From NCBI RefSeq assembly GCF_023746555.1, contig NZ_CP098755.1, positions 5,109,001 to 5,173,000 on the forward strand: a stretch of DNA of 64,000 bases. The letters are read 5' to 3'. The translations under genes and the position numbers were made by a program. The notes under the pieces are model-generated. The model was not told where the DNA came from. It ran no database searches and was given only the letters and a program-made list of their open reading frames with translations. Positions 17,253-23,954 of the stretch are shown piece after piece (positions within the stretch are counted from its first letter, which is position 1; every line of letters begins with the position of its first letter). This DNA is from Brevibacillus ruminantium (GTDB lineage Bacteria > Bacillota > Bacilli > Brevibacillales > Brevibacillaceae).

Positions 17253-17723
17253 CTACTTGTTGATTTCGTTATCTTCCCGCTTCTCTCGCAGGTAAAACTG
17301 GATGGCCTCGGTGATCAGCCAGCTGTAGCTCCGAAAGTACCTTTGTTTTTTCAGCTTGTGAAGCGTTCCCATCAGTTCCCGATCCACATAAATGGTCAGC
17401 TTCTTGTGCTGTTCATCGAATTCCGGTCTTTTGCGCAAGCCAGGGTATGGATGGTCGGGCAAACGAAAATCGCCGATTTTTGAGAACGGTCGATCCGAAC
17501 TAGCCTGTCCGTGCTGCCCTGTAGCCGGGTGCCGGGAGGAAATTTCGTCCGCTGTTTCCACTTCGCCGTCTTCTTCCCAGCCGAACTCGATTTCCGAATC
17601 ATCGCCGTTTACATCTGCATGTCCGGGTACTGAACTCCAGCTAATGCCATGCGTAATCAAATCCCGACCACTTCGCTTTTGTGCTTCTGTCAGGGGCAAA
17701 TTTCCAGTATGTCGTTCAAACAT
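17253..17723 (-). CDS. Ribbon-helix-helix-like DNA-binding protein
   Basis: 156 residues. The N-terminal 100 residues are polar and look disordered (acidic stretch DDSEIEFGWEEDGEVE). The C-terminal 50 carry KLTIYVDRELMGTLHKLKKQ followed by SYSWLITEAIQFYLREK: one strand and two helices in the pattern of ribbon-helix-helix (Arc/CopG-type) domains. Such proteins are usually repressors or partition factors on plasmids and islands. It is the first gene of the small-gene cluster upstream of the structured intergenic region. The exact role is unknown. Confidence 0.6.
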   Translation of the reverse strand: MFERHTGNLPLTEAQKRSGRDLITHGISWSSVPGHADVNGDDSEIEFGWEEDGEVETADEISSRHPATGQHGQASSDRPFSKIGDFRLPDHPYPGLRKRPEFDEQHKKLTIYVDRELMGTLHKLKKQRYFRSYSWLITEAIQFYLREKREDNEINK

Positions 17724-17867
17724 CTTTCATCCCTCCGTTTTTCAGGTCGATGCAAAAGTCGTCGTGAATGTCGACTTTTATCAGACTGTTCCTCTGCGTG
17801 TGGAAGCAAAAAAAAAAAATGGGCAAACCGTCGCCTGCCCAAATGATCAAGTCACCCTGCTAAATTT

Positions 17868-18014
17868 CTACAGAAATTTTCTCCGAAGCTTCTCCGCATC
17901 GAGTCCTCTTTCTTTTGCCACTGTGGTAATGGCCCTCTCGCGACTCATTCCTTCCAGCACCAGTTTCACGATGAGCCAGATGATCTCTTTCAGAATTGGA
18001 TTCAGTCCAGGCAC
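17868..18014 (-). CDS. Small hypothetical protein (48 residues)
   Basis: The frame reads NPILKEIIWLIVKLVLEGMS followed by RERAITTVAKERGLDAEKLR and ends RKFL. AAGGAGG lies right at the start, so initiation is at GTG 18014 (which overlaps the ribosome binding site) or at a non-standard CTG at 18005. The sequence is amphipathic helical with a helix-turn-helix-like second half. The clean coding character and ribosome binding site support a real gene; the family is not recognised. Confidence 0.45.
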   Translation of the reverse strand: MPGLNPILKEIIWLIVKLVLEGMSRERAITTVAKERGLDAEKLRRKFL

Positions 18015-18095
18015 CTCCTTTCCGATTCTATCTTGTGGCTCAAGAGTTATCGCAAGGCAGCAAAGATGATCCCCATGTTCAACTTGTCACCACTT

Positions 18096-18422
18096 TCAAT
18101 ATTCTTCGGGCAGCAAGGCCGTACTGTAAGTACCGGAATCAATGATCCAAACCGTTACGCCGATCGCCAGATTTTCGGTATGGTCGACGAAAAACACTTC
18201 TTCATGGAAAGGCTGCTCCTGTCGGTTCAAGACCTTCTGCAACGGCTCTCCGTCCACCCACTCGGCGGAGAGTTCGAAAATTTGGAGATGATCGAGCTGA
18301 TCACCGCGTTCCTGCCGTTTCTCCAGAATGCTCCACAACATCTGTTGCAGTTCAAAGGGAATAGCTTCATTGACCCCGCGTGTCACGTATCTGTCTGAAG
18401 AAAACAATTTCCGCTCTACCAT
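18096..18422 (-). CDS. DUF960-family protein
   Basis: 108 residues from the ATG two bases after the radC stop, so translation is probably coupled. It shows FSSDRYVTRGVNEAIPFELQ followed by QMLWSILEKR, which matches the DUF960 family found on plasmids, phages and conjugative elements of Bacillota. The biochemical function is not known. The neighbours (RadC-like protein, small unknown genes) fit a mobile-element accessory cluster. Confidence 0.7.
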   Translation of the reverse strand: MVERKLFSSDRYVTRGVNEAIPFELQQMLWSILEKRQERGDQLDHLQIFELSAEWVDGEPLQKVLNRQEQPFHEEVFFVDHTENLAIGVTVWIIDSGTYSTALLPEEY

Positions 18423-18424
18423 CT

Positions 18425-18904
18425 TTACATGTACCCCTTTTCTTTCAGGCTGCAAAATGAGCCTTCCATTCCTACAACGATGTGATCCAGCACCGGAATG
18501 CCCAGCAGCTCGCCCGCCTCCTGAAGCCTCCGTGTCACTTCAATGTCTTCCCTGCTCGGCGTAGGGTCGCCGGAAGGATGGTTGTGCGCCACGATGACGG
18601 AAGCGGCGTTCGCCAAAACAGCGGCCTTAAAGACTTCTCTGGGATGTACGATGCTCGCGTCCAGGGAGCCCACCGAAACCGTGTGAATGGCAACCGGCTC
18701 GTTTTTGGTCGACAGGCACAGCAGGAAAAACTGTTCCCGATCCGTTTCCTCCAAAAACTTCCGGAAGAGCCCAACGGCATCTTTCGCCATGCGAATTCTT
18801 CTCTGCGGGTACAGCAGGCTTGACTCCCGCACCATCTTTACCGAGACGATGTTGACTCGTTTGGCAGGTTGATGCCCTGCTTTTGTTGCGGTTTTATCGT
18901 TCAT
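18425..18904 (-). CDS. radC: RadC-like JAB/MPN domain protein
   Basis: 159 residues from an ATG after GGAGGAAATCAC. It contains the JAMM metal-binding motif HNHPSGDPTPSREDIEVT preceded by a conserved Glu-containing segment (TKNEPVAIHTVSVGSLDAS). It lacks the N-terminal helix-hairpin-helix of chromosomal RadC and is therefore the short type common on plasmids, phages and integrative elements. RadC proteins have no settled biochemical function. It sits between an unknown gene and the DUF960 gene in one minus-strand cluster. Confidence 0.85.
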   Translation of the reverse strand: MNDKTATKAGHQPAKRVNIVSVKMVRESSLLYPQRRIRMAKDAVGLFRKFLEETDREQFFLLCLSTKNEPVAIHTVSVGSLDASIVHPREVFKAAVLANAASVIVAHNHPSGDPTPSREDIEVTRRLQEAGELLGIPVLDHIVVGMEGSFCSLKEKGYM

Positions 18905-18918
18905 GTGATTTCCTCCCA

Positions 18919-19347
18919 TTAGTAGTTTAGTAAAATGGCATCACGCTCGACCTGATCCTCTAGCCAAGCTATGGCCTGCTCATCGTCCGCTACGGATTCA
19001 AGCGGTAGGAGAAACGACATTCCGTACTCGTTGGTGTAGATGACCACGACCTTGTACCAGTGCTCGCCGTTTCGTTCCACCTTTTCCACAAACTCCGGCA
19101 GGCATCCCAGCAAACCGTTTTGATTGCGATCCAGTCCCACGACGGACAGATCGCGCAGATTGTCGCCTTTCTCCAACACGACCATGTAGCCGTGCATGTC
19201 GAGCGTGAATTCTTCCTCCAAACCGTCGAAGTCAAAAGCTTCTTTCAGGGCCAAAAACTCTTCTTCCAAGTACGCGGCGAAGGCGTCGGAAAACACTCTC
19301 GCTTCCCGCAGTAGCCTTACGTCCTGAATGGTTTTGATCGTCCGCAT
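18919..19347 (-). CDS. Hypothetical protein
   Basis: 142 residues from the ATG after GAGGAGGAACGGAACC. It is acidic and probably globular: DGLEEEFTLDMHGYMVVLEK then VGLDRNQNGLLGCLPEFVEK. The sequence suggests a small cytoplasmic alpha/beta protein; I do not recognise its family. Its stop lies 14 bases before the radC start, so the two are likely co-transcribed. Confidence 0.6.
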   Translation of the reverse strand: MRTIKTIQDVRLLREARVFSDAFAAYLEEEFLALKEAFDFDGLEEEFTLDMHGYMVVLEKGDNLRDLSVVGLDRNQNGLLGCLPEFVEKVERNGEHWYKVVVIYTNEYGMSFLLPLESVADDEQAIAWLEDQVERDAILLNY

Positions 19348-19473
19348 GGTTCCGTTCCTCCTCAAACAGAAAAGGCACCTTCCCGTTTTCGTTAGGGAAG
19401 ATGCCTCTCGCTTTTACGATTGGTTTTGAACAACTGCTATCAATTGGTATTTGAAAGTGGATTAGTTAGCTTA

Positions 19474-19632
19474 TCATAAAAACAGGAATTCCACGAGCAT
19501 GTACGCCGCTACGAGACAGCCGAGAATCATGGTGAAAAGGGCCTTTCCGCCAAAGTAAGTAATGTCAAAAATTCGGTGGATGATTCTGAAAAAGATAAAA
19601 GCAATGACAAGCACGACAATGAGTGTAAACAT
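19474..19632 (-). CDS. Small membrane protein with two predicted helices
   Basis: 52 residues, start ATG after GAGGAGAGGAAATCACAATT. FTLIVVLVIAFIFF and ALFTMILGCLVAAYMLVEFL are two hydrophobic segments separated by a short loop (RIIHRIFDITYFGG). It is in line with the surrounding minus-strand cluster. Holin-like or small plasmid membrane proteins look like this, but no family can be named. Confidence 0.6.
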   Translation of the reverse strand: MFTLIVVLVIAFIFFRIIHRIFDITYFGGKALFTMILGCLVAAYMLVEFLFL

Positions 19633-19660
19633 AATTGTGATTTCCTCTCCTCATATTGGT

Positions 19661-20146
19661 TTATTCTTCTAAAAAGTCAAGGAACGTAGCGTAAGCCTGA
19701 TCCGGGTCTACCGTGACAAGGAGGTAGTGCATTTCCATTTCCAGGTACGTGATCTGTTGATGCAAAAAGTTTAGATTCTTGGCTGCCAGCATCATATATC
19801 CTACCGCTTGTATCTCCGTTACCATGACTTCACTCAAGCGACCTTCGCCCATGAGAGAGAATTTTTCCCGACGATCAATGGGTTGATTGAGCTTCGCCTT
19901 AGCGATCGACCATTTCGACAAGCTCATCAGTCCGTCTTTTTTGAAGGCTGGATCGATGTACGTTTCTTCGGCAATCAGGGCAGAGGCCGCTTCCGCCACC
20001 AACGCCATTTCTTTCACAAGATGATCCGCATGGTTTTTTTCTATGCCAAGATTGGTAGAAGCCATAATGACAAACCCTAGCACTTCTTCAAAATCGAGCA
20101 CATTATCCGTCAACGGATTTTCTTCTAGGAATTTCGCGCTTCGCAT
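19661..20146 (-). CDS. Hypothetical helical protein
   Basis: 161 residues from ATG 20146; an ATG at 20167 is the alternative. The upstream GGGGGGAAACACAG is somewhat distant from the chosen start. The sequence is mostly helical and acidic (EEVLGFVIMASTNLGIEKNH, AEAASALIAEETYIDPAFKK). No family is recognised. It is the first gene of the minus-strand cluster and its promoter overlaps the operator shared with the divergent XRE gene. Confidence 0.6.
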   Translation of the reverse strand: MRSAKFLEENPLTDNVLDFEEVLGFVIMASTNLGIEKNHADHLVKEMALVAEAASALIAEETYIDPAFKKDGLMSLSKWSIAKAKLNQPIDRREKFSLMGEGRLSEVMVTEIQAVGYMMLAAKNLNFLHQQITYLEMEMHYLLVTVDPDQAYATFLDFLEE

Positions 20147-20252
20147 CTCTGTGTTTCCCCCCTTCATGTCGAACTTCCGCCATTTTTAGTGCCTTTTGTC
20201 TGTCAAAAAGTAAAAGAATGAGTCGGATTTAGTAGAATCTTCCTATATTATC

Positions 20253-20289
20253 CTATAGGTGTTATCTGATAGTCAACTAACATCTATAG
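20253..20289. promoter_or_regulatory. Divergent promoter/operator region controlled by the XRE gene (candidate)
   Basis: CTATAGGTGTTA (20253-20264) and TAACATCTATAG (20278-20289) are inverted repeats matching at 11 of 12 positions. On the minus strand TTGACT and GATAAT are 18 bases apart across the repeat. On the plus strand TTATCT and TATAGT are 17 bases apart. Both promoters overlap the repeat, the usual design of a repressor-controlled divergent switch. Confidence 0.55.
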
Positions 20290-20341
20290 TGTGTGTTACT
20301 ACCAAACTGCCTCCTGTACGCTTGTGGTGAGGTGGGGTTGA

Positions 20342-20695
20342 ATGGAAGCGAACACCAAACAACTGGCGAAGAGATTGGGCGAGCGGATTCGCACTCTTCG
20401 TATGGACAAGGGCCTAAGCCAGGAACAGCTCGGCGAACGTTCCGGCCTGCACACGAACTATGTCGGCCAGATCGAGCGGGGAGAGAAGAACCTGACGATT
20501 GAAAGTCTCTCCAAGATCGCCCGCAGTCTCGGCATTCCTTTAGAGCAGCTGTTCCACTCCGTCGATCCGCTCGGCCCCGAAACGGAGCTCGGAAAGATCG
20601 TCATGCTGCTGTCTGAACGTCCCGTTGCCGACCATTCGCTGGTGCTGGCACTCATGAAAACCGTCTTTAGCTGGGAAGAAGAAAAGCGGAAGTGA
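20342..20695 (+). CDS. XRE-family helix-turn-helix regulator
   Basis: 117 residues, ribosome binding site GAGGTGGGG, ATG. The helix-turn-helix covers about residues 10-65: IRTLRMDKGLSQEQLGERSG, then LHTNYVGQIERGEKNLTIES and the continuing LSKIARSLGIPLEQLF. The C-terminal 45 residues (ETELGKIVMLLSERPVADHS) likely dimerise. It is the only plus-strand gene in this stretch, divergent from the minus-strand cluster and next to an inverted repeat, which fits a phage- or island-type repressor. The ligand or inducer is unknown. Confidence 0.85.
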   Translation: MEANTKQLAKRLGERIRTLRMDKGLSQEQLGERSGLHTNYVGQIERGEKNLTIESLSKIARSLGIPLEQLFHSVDPLGPETELGKIVMLLSERPVADHSLVLALMKTVFSWEEEKRK

Positions 20696-20705
20696 GCGAT
20701 GAATG

Positions 20706-20981
20706 TCATCTCACCTCCGCTTTCGCTTGTCTGTCCGGGAACTGGCTGGCCAGACGCGCCTTTTCCCATCTGATCCGGTGCCATTGCTTGCGCAATTCTT
20801 CTTCTTTCTGCCGGATCGCCTCGCAGATCGCCTCCGCTGTCTCCAGGCAGGAGCTTTCGCTCTCCCTGTAGACCAATTCGTCCACCAGCAGGAACAGGGC
20901 TCGTTCGCATGTTTGGACGCTCCGAACCACGCCGTCTTCCCGCAAAATCAACGCTTCGTATTCTTCCCGTACTGAATTCAC
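20706..20981 (-). CDS. Small coiled-coil-like hypothetical protein
   Basis: 91 residues with a GTG start after AGAAAGGAGATACAAAC. It is helical throughout, with heptad-like charged stretches such as AEAICEAIRQKEEELRKQWH. The family is not recognised. It follows the third tyrosine recombinase closely (its start lies 15 bases after that gene's stop), so both are probably on one transcript. Confidence 0.6.
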   Translation of the reverse strand: MNSVREEYEALILREDGVVRSVQTCERALFLLVDELVYRESESSCLETAEAICEAIRQKEEELRKQWHRIRWEKARLASQFPDRQAKAEVR

Positions 20982-20996
20982 GTTTGTATCTCCTTT

Positions 20997-21872
20997 CTAC
21001 AGTAGATTCACCGCACGTTCCTTTTCTTCTTTGCTCGTGTTGATGTAGAAATGAGCGGTTGTTTGAATGTGCGCATGTCCGGCCAGTTTGCTCACCGTCG
21101 TCAGGGGCACGTTTTTCTGGAGCAGCCTCGTGCAGAAGGTGTGCCGGAACTTGTGAGGGTAGATGCGGAAGCCAAGGCGCTTCTCCAAGCCCTCCAGCAT
21201 CGTGTTCACCGCGTCTTTATGCATTTTCTCCGCTCGCTGGCTGACGAGAAGAAACGGGCTCTCCCGATGCTTGCTCTGCTGCCGTTCCGTCCTGACGTAC
21301 TCCTTGATGAGATCCACCAGATCGGGGCGAAGCGGAATTTCTCGGTACTTCCCTCCTTTGCCCGTCACTCTCAGCGTGTTGGTTAGGTAGTCGATGTCAC
21401 CGAGCCGGATGCCGCACAGTTCGCTCACCCGAACGCCCGTGTACAAAAGCAGCCAAACGATGAGATGGTTCCGCAAGGTGACCTTCGTCCTATCCTGAAC
21501 GAAAAACAGAAGCTGATTGACTTCCTGCTCGCTGAACACCTCGACTTCTCCCTCGCTTCCGGCGGCCACCTTGATCCTGTCTTTACGCAGCGTGACGACC
21601 TGCTCCGTGGTCAACTTGCGATCGATCAGGAAGAGGTTGAACGCCTGCAGGGAGTTGATCTTTTTGTTGATGGTCGCCACCGCGTACTTGCTGTCGGCGA
21701 GCCTGCTCTTGTAGCTGGAGACGTAGAAGCGTTTTAGATCGGTCGGCTGATCCACCCCCATCTCCCGCAGGAACGCACAAAACGCCCTGACGTCGCCCAC
21801 GTAGGATTCGATGGTTTTCGGGGCGATCCCGTTCTCAACAAGGTACTCTTCGAACTGCTGAATGACGTCCAT
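20997..21872 (-). CDS. Tyrosine recombinase C (integrase-like)
   Basis: 291 residues from the ATG after AGGAGGTGTTTCCA. The catalytic residues are present: Arg in YTGVRVSELCGIRLGD, Lys in VTGKGGKYREIPL, His-x-x-Arg in YPHKFRHTFCTRLL, His in LAGHAHIQTT and Tyr in AHFYINTS. It is distinct from recombinases A and B and lacks their 270-residue partner. It is followed by a small coiled-coil gene. It could be the integrase of the island carrying the RadC/DUF927 genes; no attachment sites could be identified. Confidence 0.9.
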   Translation of the reverse strand: MDVIQQFEEYLVENGIAPKTIESYVGDVRAFCAFLREMGVDQPTDLKRFYVSSYKSRLADSKYAVATINKKINSLQAFNLFLIDRKLTTEQVVTLRKDRIKVAAGSEGEVEVFSEQEVNQLLFFVQDRTKVTLRNHLIVWLLLYTGVRVSELCGIRLGDIDYLTNTLRVTGKGGKYREIPLRPDLVDLIKEYVRTERQQSKHRESPFLLVSQRAEKMHKDAVNTMLEGLEKRLGFRIYPHKFRHTFCTRLLQKNVPLTTVSKLAGHAHIQTTAHFYINTSKEEKERAVNLL

Positions 21873-21954
21873 TGGAAACACCTCCTGAAACGAAAAAATG
21901 CCCTGCATCCATTCATTGGACACAAGGCGGTTTGTGATTCGTATTGCACTTTAG

Positions 21955-22869
21955 CTAGTGTAGCTGGTCTTTCAGTTTTTCGATTTCCGCTAGGGGGAGT
22001 TTGGTCAGCTTGGCAACACGTTCAAGACTGTCGCCTTCGGCAAGCATCTCTCTAGCGATTTCCGTTGCCTTTTGCCGCTCTCCTTCCGTTCGACCTTCCG
22101 CCAAGCCCTCTTCTCTGGCTCTCTGCTGCCGAATCTCTGCTTCCCGCACAGCCGCCATCTCATCCAAAATCGCCTTCCGACGGGATTCGTACTCCACCCA
22201 TTTCTTCTCGTCGCGACTCAGGTCTTCCCATTCGTCGAACGCCCGCTTCATCACCGGATCTCTCATCGCAATCGCCTCCAATTCTTTGCGAATTTCTTCA
22301 TCATCGTCTGCCTCCAACAGCAGCAGCCATCTTTCCAATTCATTGTCGTGCGGATTCACTGCACGCTGCTCCCACTTGTCCATCAGCTTTGGAATTTCCA
22401 TGAAATGAATCTCGATCACGTCAGTTAAAGGAAACTGCTCCTGATCCTCGTAGAGGTGAAAGGTGGTGTGGAACCTCTCCGTCTCCTGAAGAAAACGAAA
22501 ATTTAGGATGTTGATCGTGATCGTTTTCGCCAAATCGGTGTACGGCATCCCCTTTTTCATTTGAGCCGAGTAGATGCGTGACCAGTAGTACAGGGTGCGC
22601 TTTTCCATGTCAAACTTGTTTGCCAGCTGAATCTCGATGTTCACGTGTTCGCCCTGCTCTGTCTTGGCGTGGATATCCAGCACGGATGCCTTATCCTCGA
22701 TATGTTCCCGATTGATTTCCGGATTGAGGATTTCCACCGAAGAGAGCCGCTTTTCCTTCGGCAATTGGAGCGCGGCATTCAGAAAGGCAAGGAGAATCGG
22801 TTCGTTTCCCTCTTTGCCAAACACCTGCTTGAACGCGAAGTCGATCTTCAAGTCCATTAGTTTGGTCAC
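21955..22869 (-). CDS. Rpn/PD-(D/E)XK nuclease family putative transposase
   Basis: 304 residues, GTG start after GGGAGAGTGATGAC. The N-terminus KIDFAFKQVFGKEGNEPILL with later VLDIHAKTEQGEHVNIEIQL matches the Rpn family (PDDEXK_2), with Asp-x-His...Glu-x-Gln as the nuclease core. The C-terminal part (QRAREEGLAEGRTEGERQKA) is the usual charged tail with repeated Glu-Gly. Rpn proteins promote recombination or act as phage-defence or mobile-element nucleases. It stands alone at the right edge of the island. Confidence 0.85.
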   Translation of the reverse strand: MTKLMDLKIDFAFKQVFGKEGNEPILLAFLNAALQLPKEKRLSSVEILNPEINREHIEDKASVLDIHAKTEQGEHVNIEIQLANKFDMEKRTLYYWSRIYSAQMKKGMPYTDLAKTITINILNFRFLQETERFHTTFHLYEDQEQFPLTDVIEIHFMEIPKLMDKWEQRAVNPHDNELERWLLLLEADDDEEIRKELEAIAMRDPVMKRAFDEWEDLSRDEKKWVEYESRRKAILDEMAAVREAEIRQQRAREEGLAEGRTEGERQKATEIAREMLAEGDSLERVAKLTKLPLAEIEKLKDQLH

Positions 22870-23240
22870 GTCATCACTCTCCCTTCTCCGTCCGTTGTCT
22901 GTACTCCCATTATACCACTGGAATGCGTGTTCGACACTCCTGCTGGAACCTCCTTTCTATCCGAGATCAAGGGAATAATATATGTTTGATTTTACGGTCA
23001 TTACGGCTGGGATGGCGTGAAGAAAAAAGTGAGGGGAAAGGGAAAACGTGGGCGGGGAAGAGGGCTTCTGACTGCAGTTTTTATATTCTTTAGTGAGAGT
23101 TCCAAGAAGCAAACATCGTAGTTTTATTGACTGGTATGTATTGTAACTTTTCAACGTGTGATCGTTAGGTTTTTTCAGTGAGCTTATGAAGGTTTTTGCA
23201 GCGAGTTAAAGGGAAAAATTCCGTGGAACTTACGTTCCAG
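22870..23240. other. Intergenic region without recognisable features
   Basis: No ORF has coding character. It probably holds the promoter of the Rpn gene at its left edge. Confidence 0.5.
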
Positions 23241-23247
23241 GCTACAA

Positions 23248-23296
23248 AAACACCAATAGAACTGCCGATTCCGCAGAATCAGCAGTCCTGATTGGT
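23248..23296 (-). terminator. Rho-independent terminator after structured-RNA copy 2
   Basis: ACCAATCAGGACTGCTGATTC pairs with GAATCGGCAGTTCTATTGGT across a CGCA-type loop, followed on the minus strand by GTTTTTGT. Its sequence is unrelated to the terminator that follows copy 1. Confidence 0.75.
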
Positions 23297-23302
23297 TTTC
23301 GA

Positions 23303-23873
23303 GAAATTACAACGCCCATTGTAAGTTCTCGTATCCTCTTATCCGCTGACTGGGTCCCTTCGCTCCGGCCAGTTTTCTCCTCCCCGCCTGTGTTGCCACT
23401 ACGGGTACGAACGGCAAGCCATCATCACTACTACGAACCCGCCGCCATTTTATCAGCCTCTCTGGTGCTAACCCACCTCTTCTGATAAGACTTCAAACGT
23501 TCCGCCTTGTCTATCCCTTCTTTTGCTGACCGTAGGTCTCCACTATACAATACGAGAAAAACAGGTTTAACAGCCTGAATTGTTCCTATTTCGTCTGTAC
23601 GATCTCACGTACACCGGCTGTTGCCAAACCCCTAGCGCTTCTTACCTGACAACAGCTACCTCGTATTGGGTCAACATGGATTCGTCTCCTGACCATAGCC
23701 AGCTTTTAAGGAGCCCCGCCTTGCTTTTGCACAAGTACGACTTCACCTGACTTCACGCCGTTGGTTGATTAGGACCGCTAGCGTGCAGGAGGATTAGGCA
23801 CGCGATTGCTTGGCTGTTATCGCGGATTGGGATTGCACCAATCGATTTGACAAGACAGTTAGAGAAAAGCCCC
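23303..23873 (-). ncRNA. Candidate structured noncoding RNA, copy 2
   Basis: This is nearly identical to 6523-7090, with about ten scattered substitutions. In the CTTGC / GCAAG stem the change CTTGCG to CTTGTG replaces a C-G pair by a U-G wobble. It lies downstream of the outer wall protein gene, between its terminator hairpin and an independent terminator. Its own promoter was not identified, so it could also be processed from read-through. The family is undetermined (see copy 1). Confidence 0.5.
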
Positions 23874-23912
23874 CTGGACGTAGCAGGGTATGCTTGCCTG
23901 GGGGCCTTCTCC
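23866..23912 (-). terminator. Terminator-like hairpin of the outer wall protein gene
   Basis: Minus strand: GGCCCCCAGGC ... CCAGGGGGC followed by TTTTCTC, directly after the conserved palindrome. Confidence 0.7.
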
Positions 23913-23942
23913 ACTTCTTTCACTCAGATGAGTTTATGAAGT
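23913..23942 (-). repeat. Conserved imperfect palindrome at cassette 3' end, copy 3
   Basis: ACTTC and GAAGT arms surround CTCATCTGAG, 12 bases after the stop codon. It is present in all three S-layer copies of the window. Confidence 0.65.
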
Positions 23943-23954
23943 GACGTTTCGTAG

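Noticed and set aside
17392..18069. 225-residue plus-strand ORF
   Set aside because: It is antisense to the ribbon-helix-helix gene and the 48-residue gene, both of which have better ribosome binding sites and composition.
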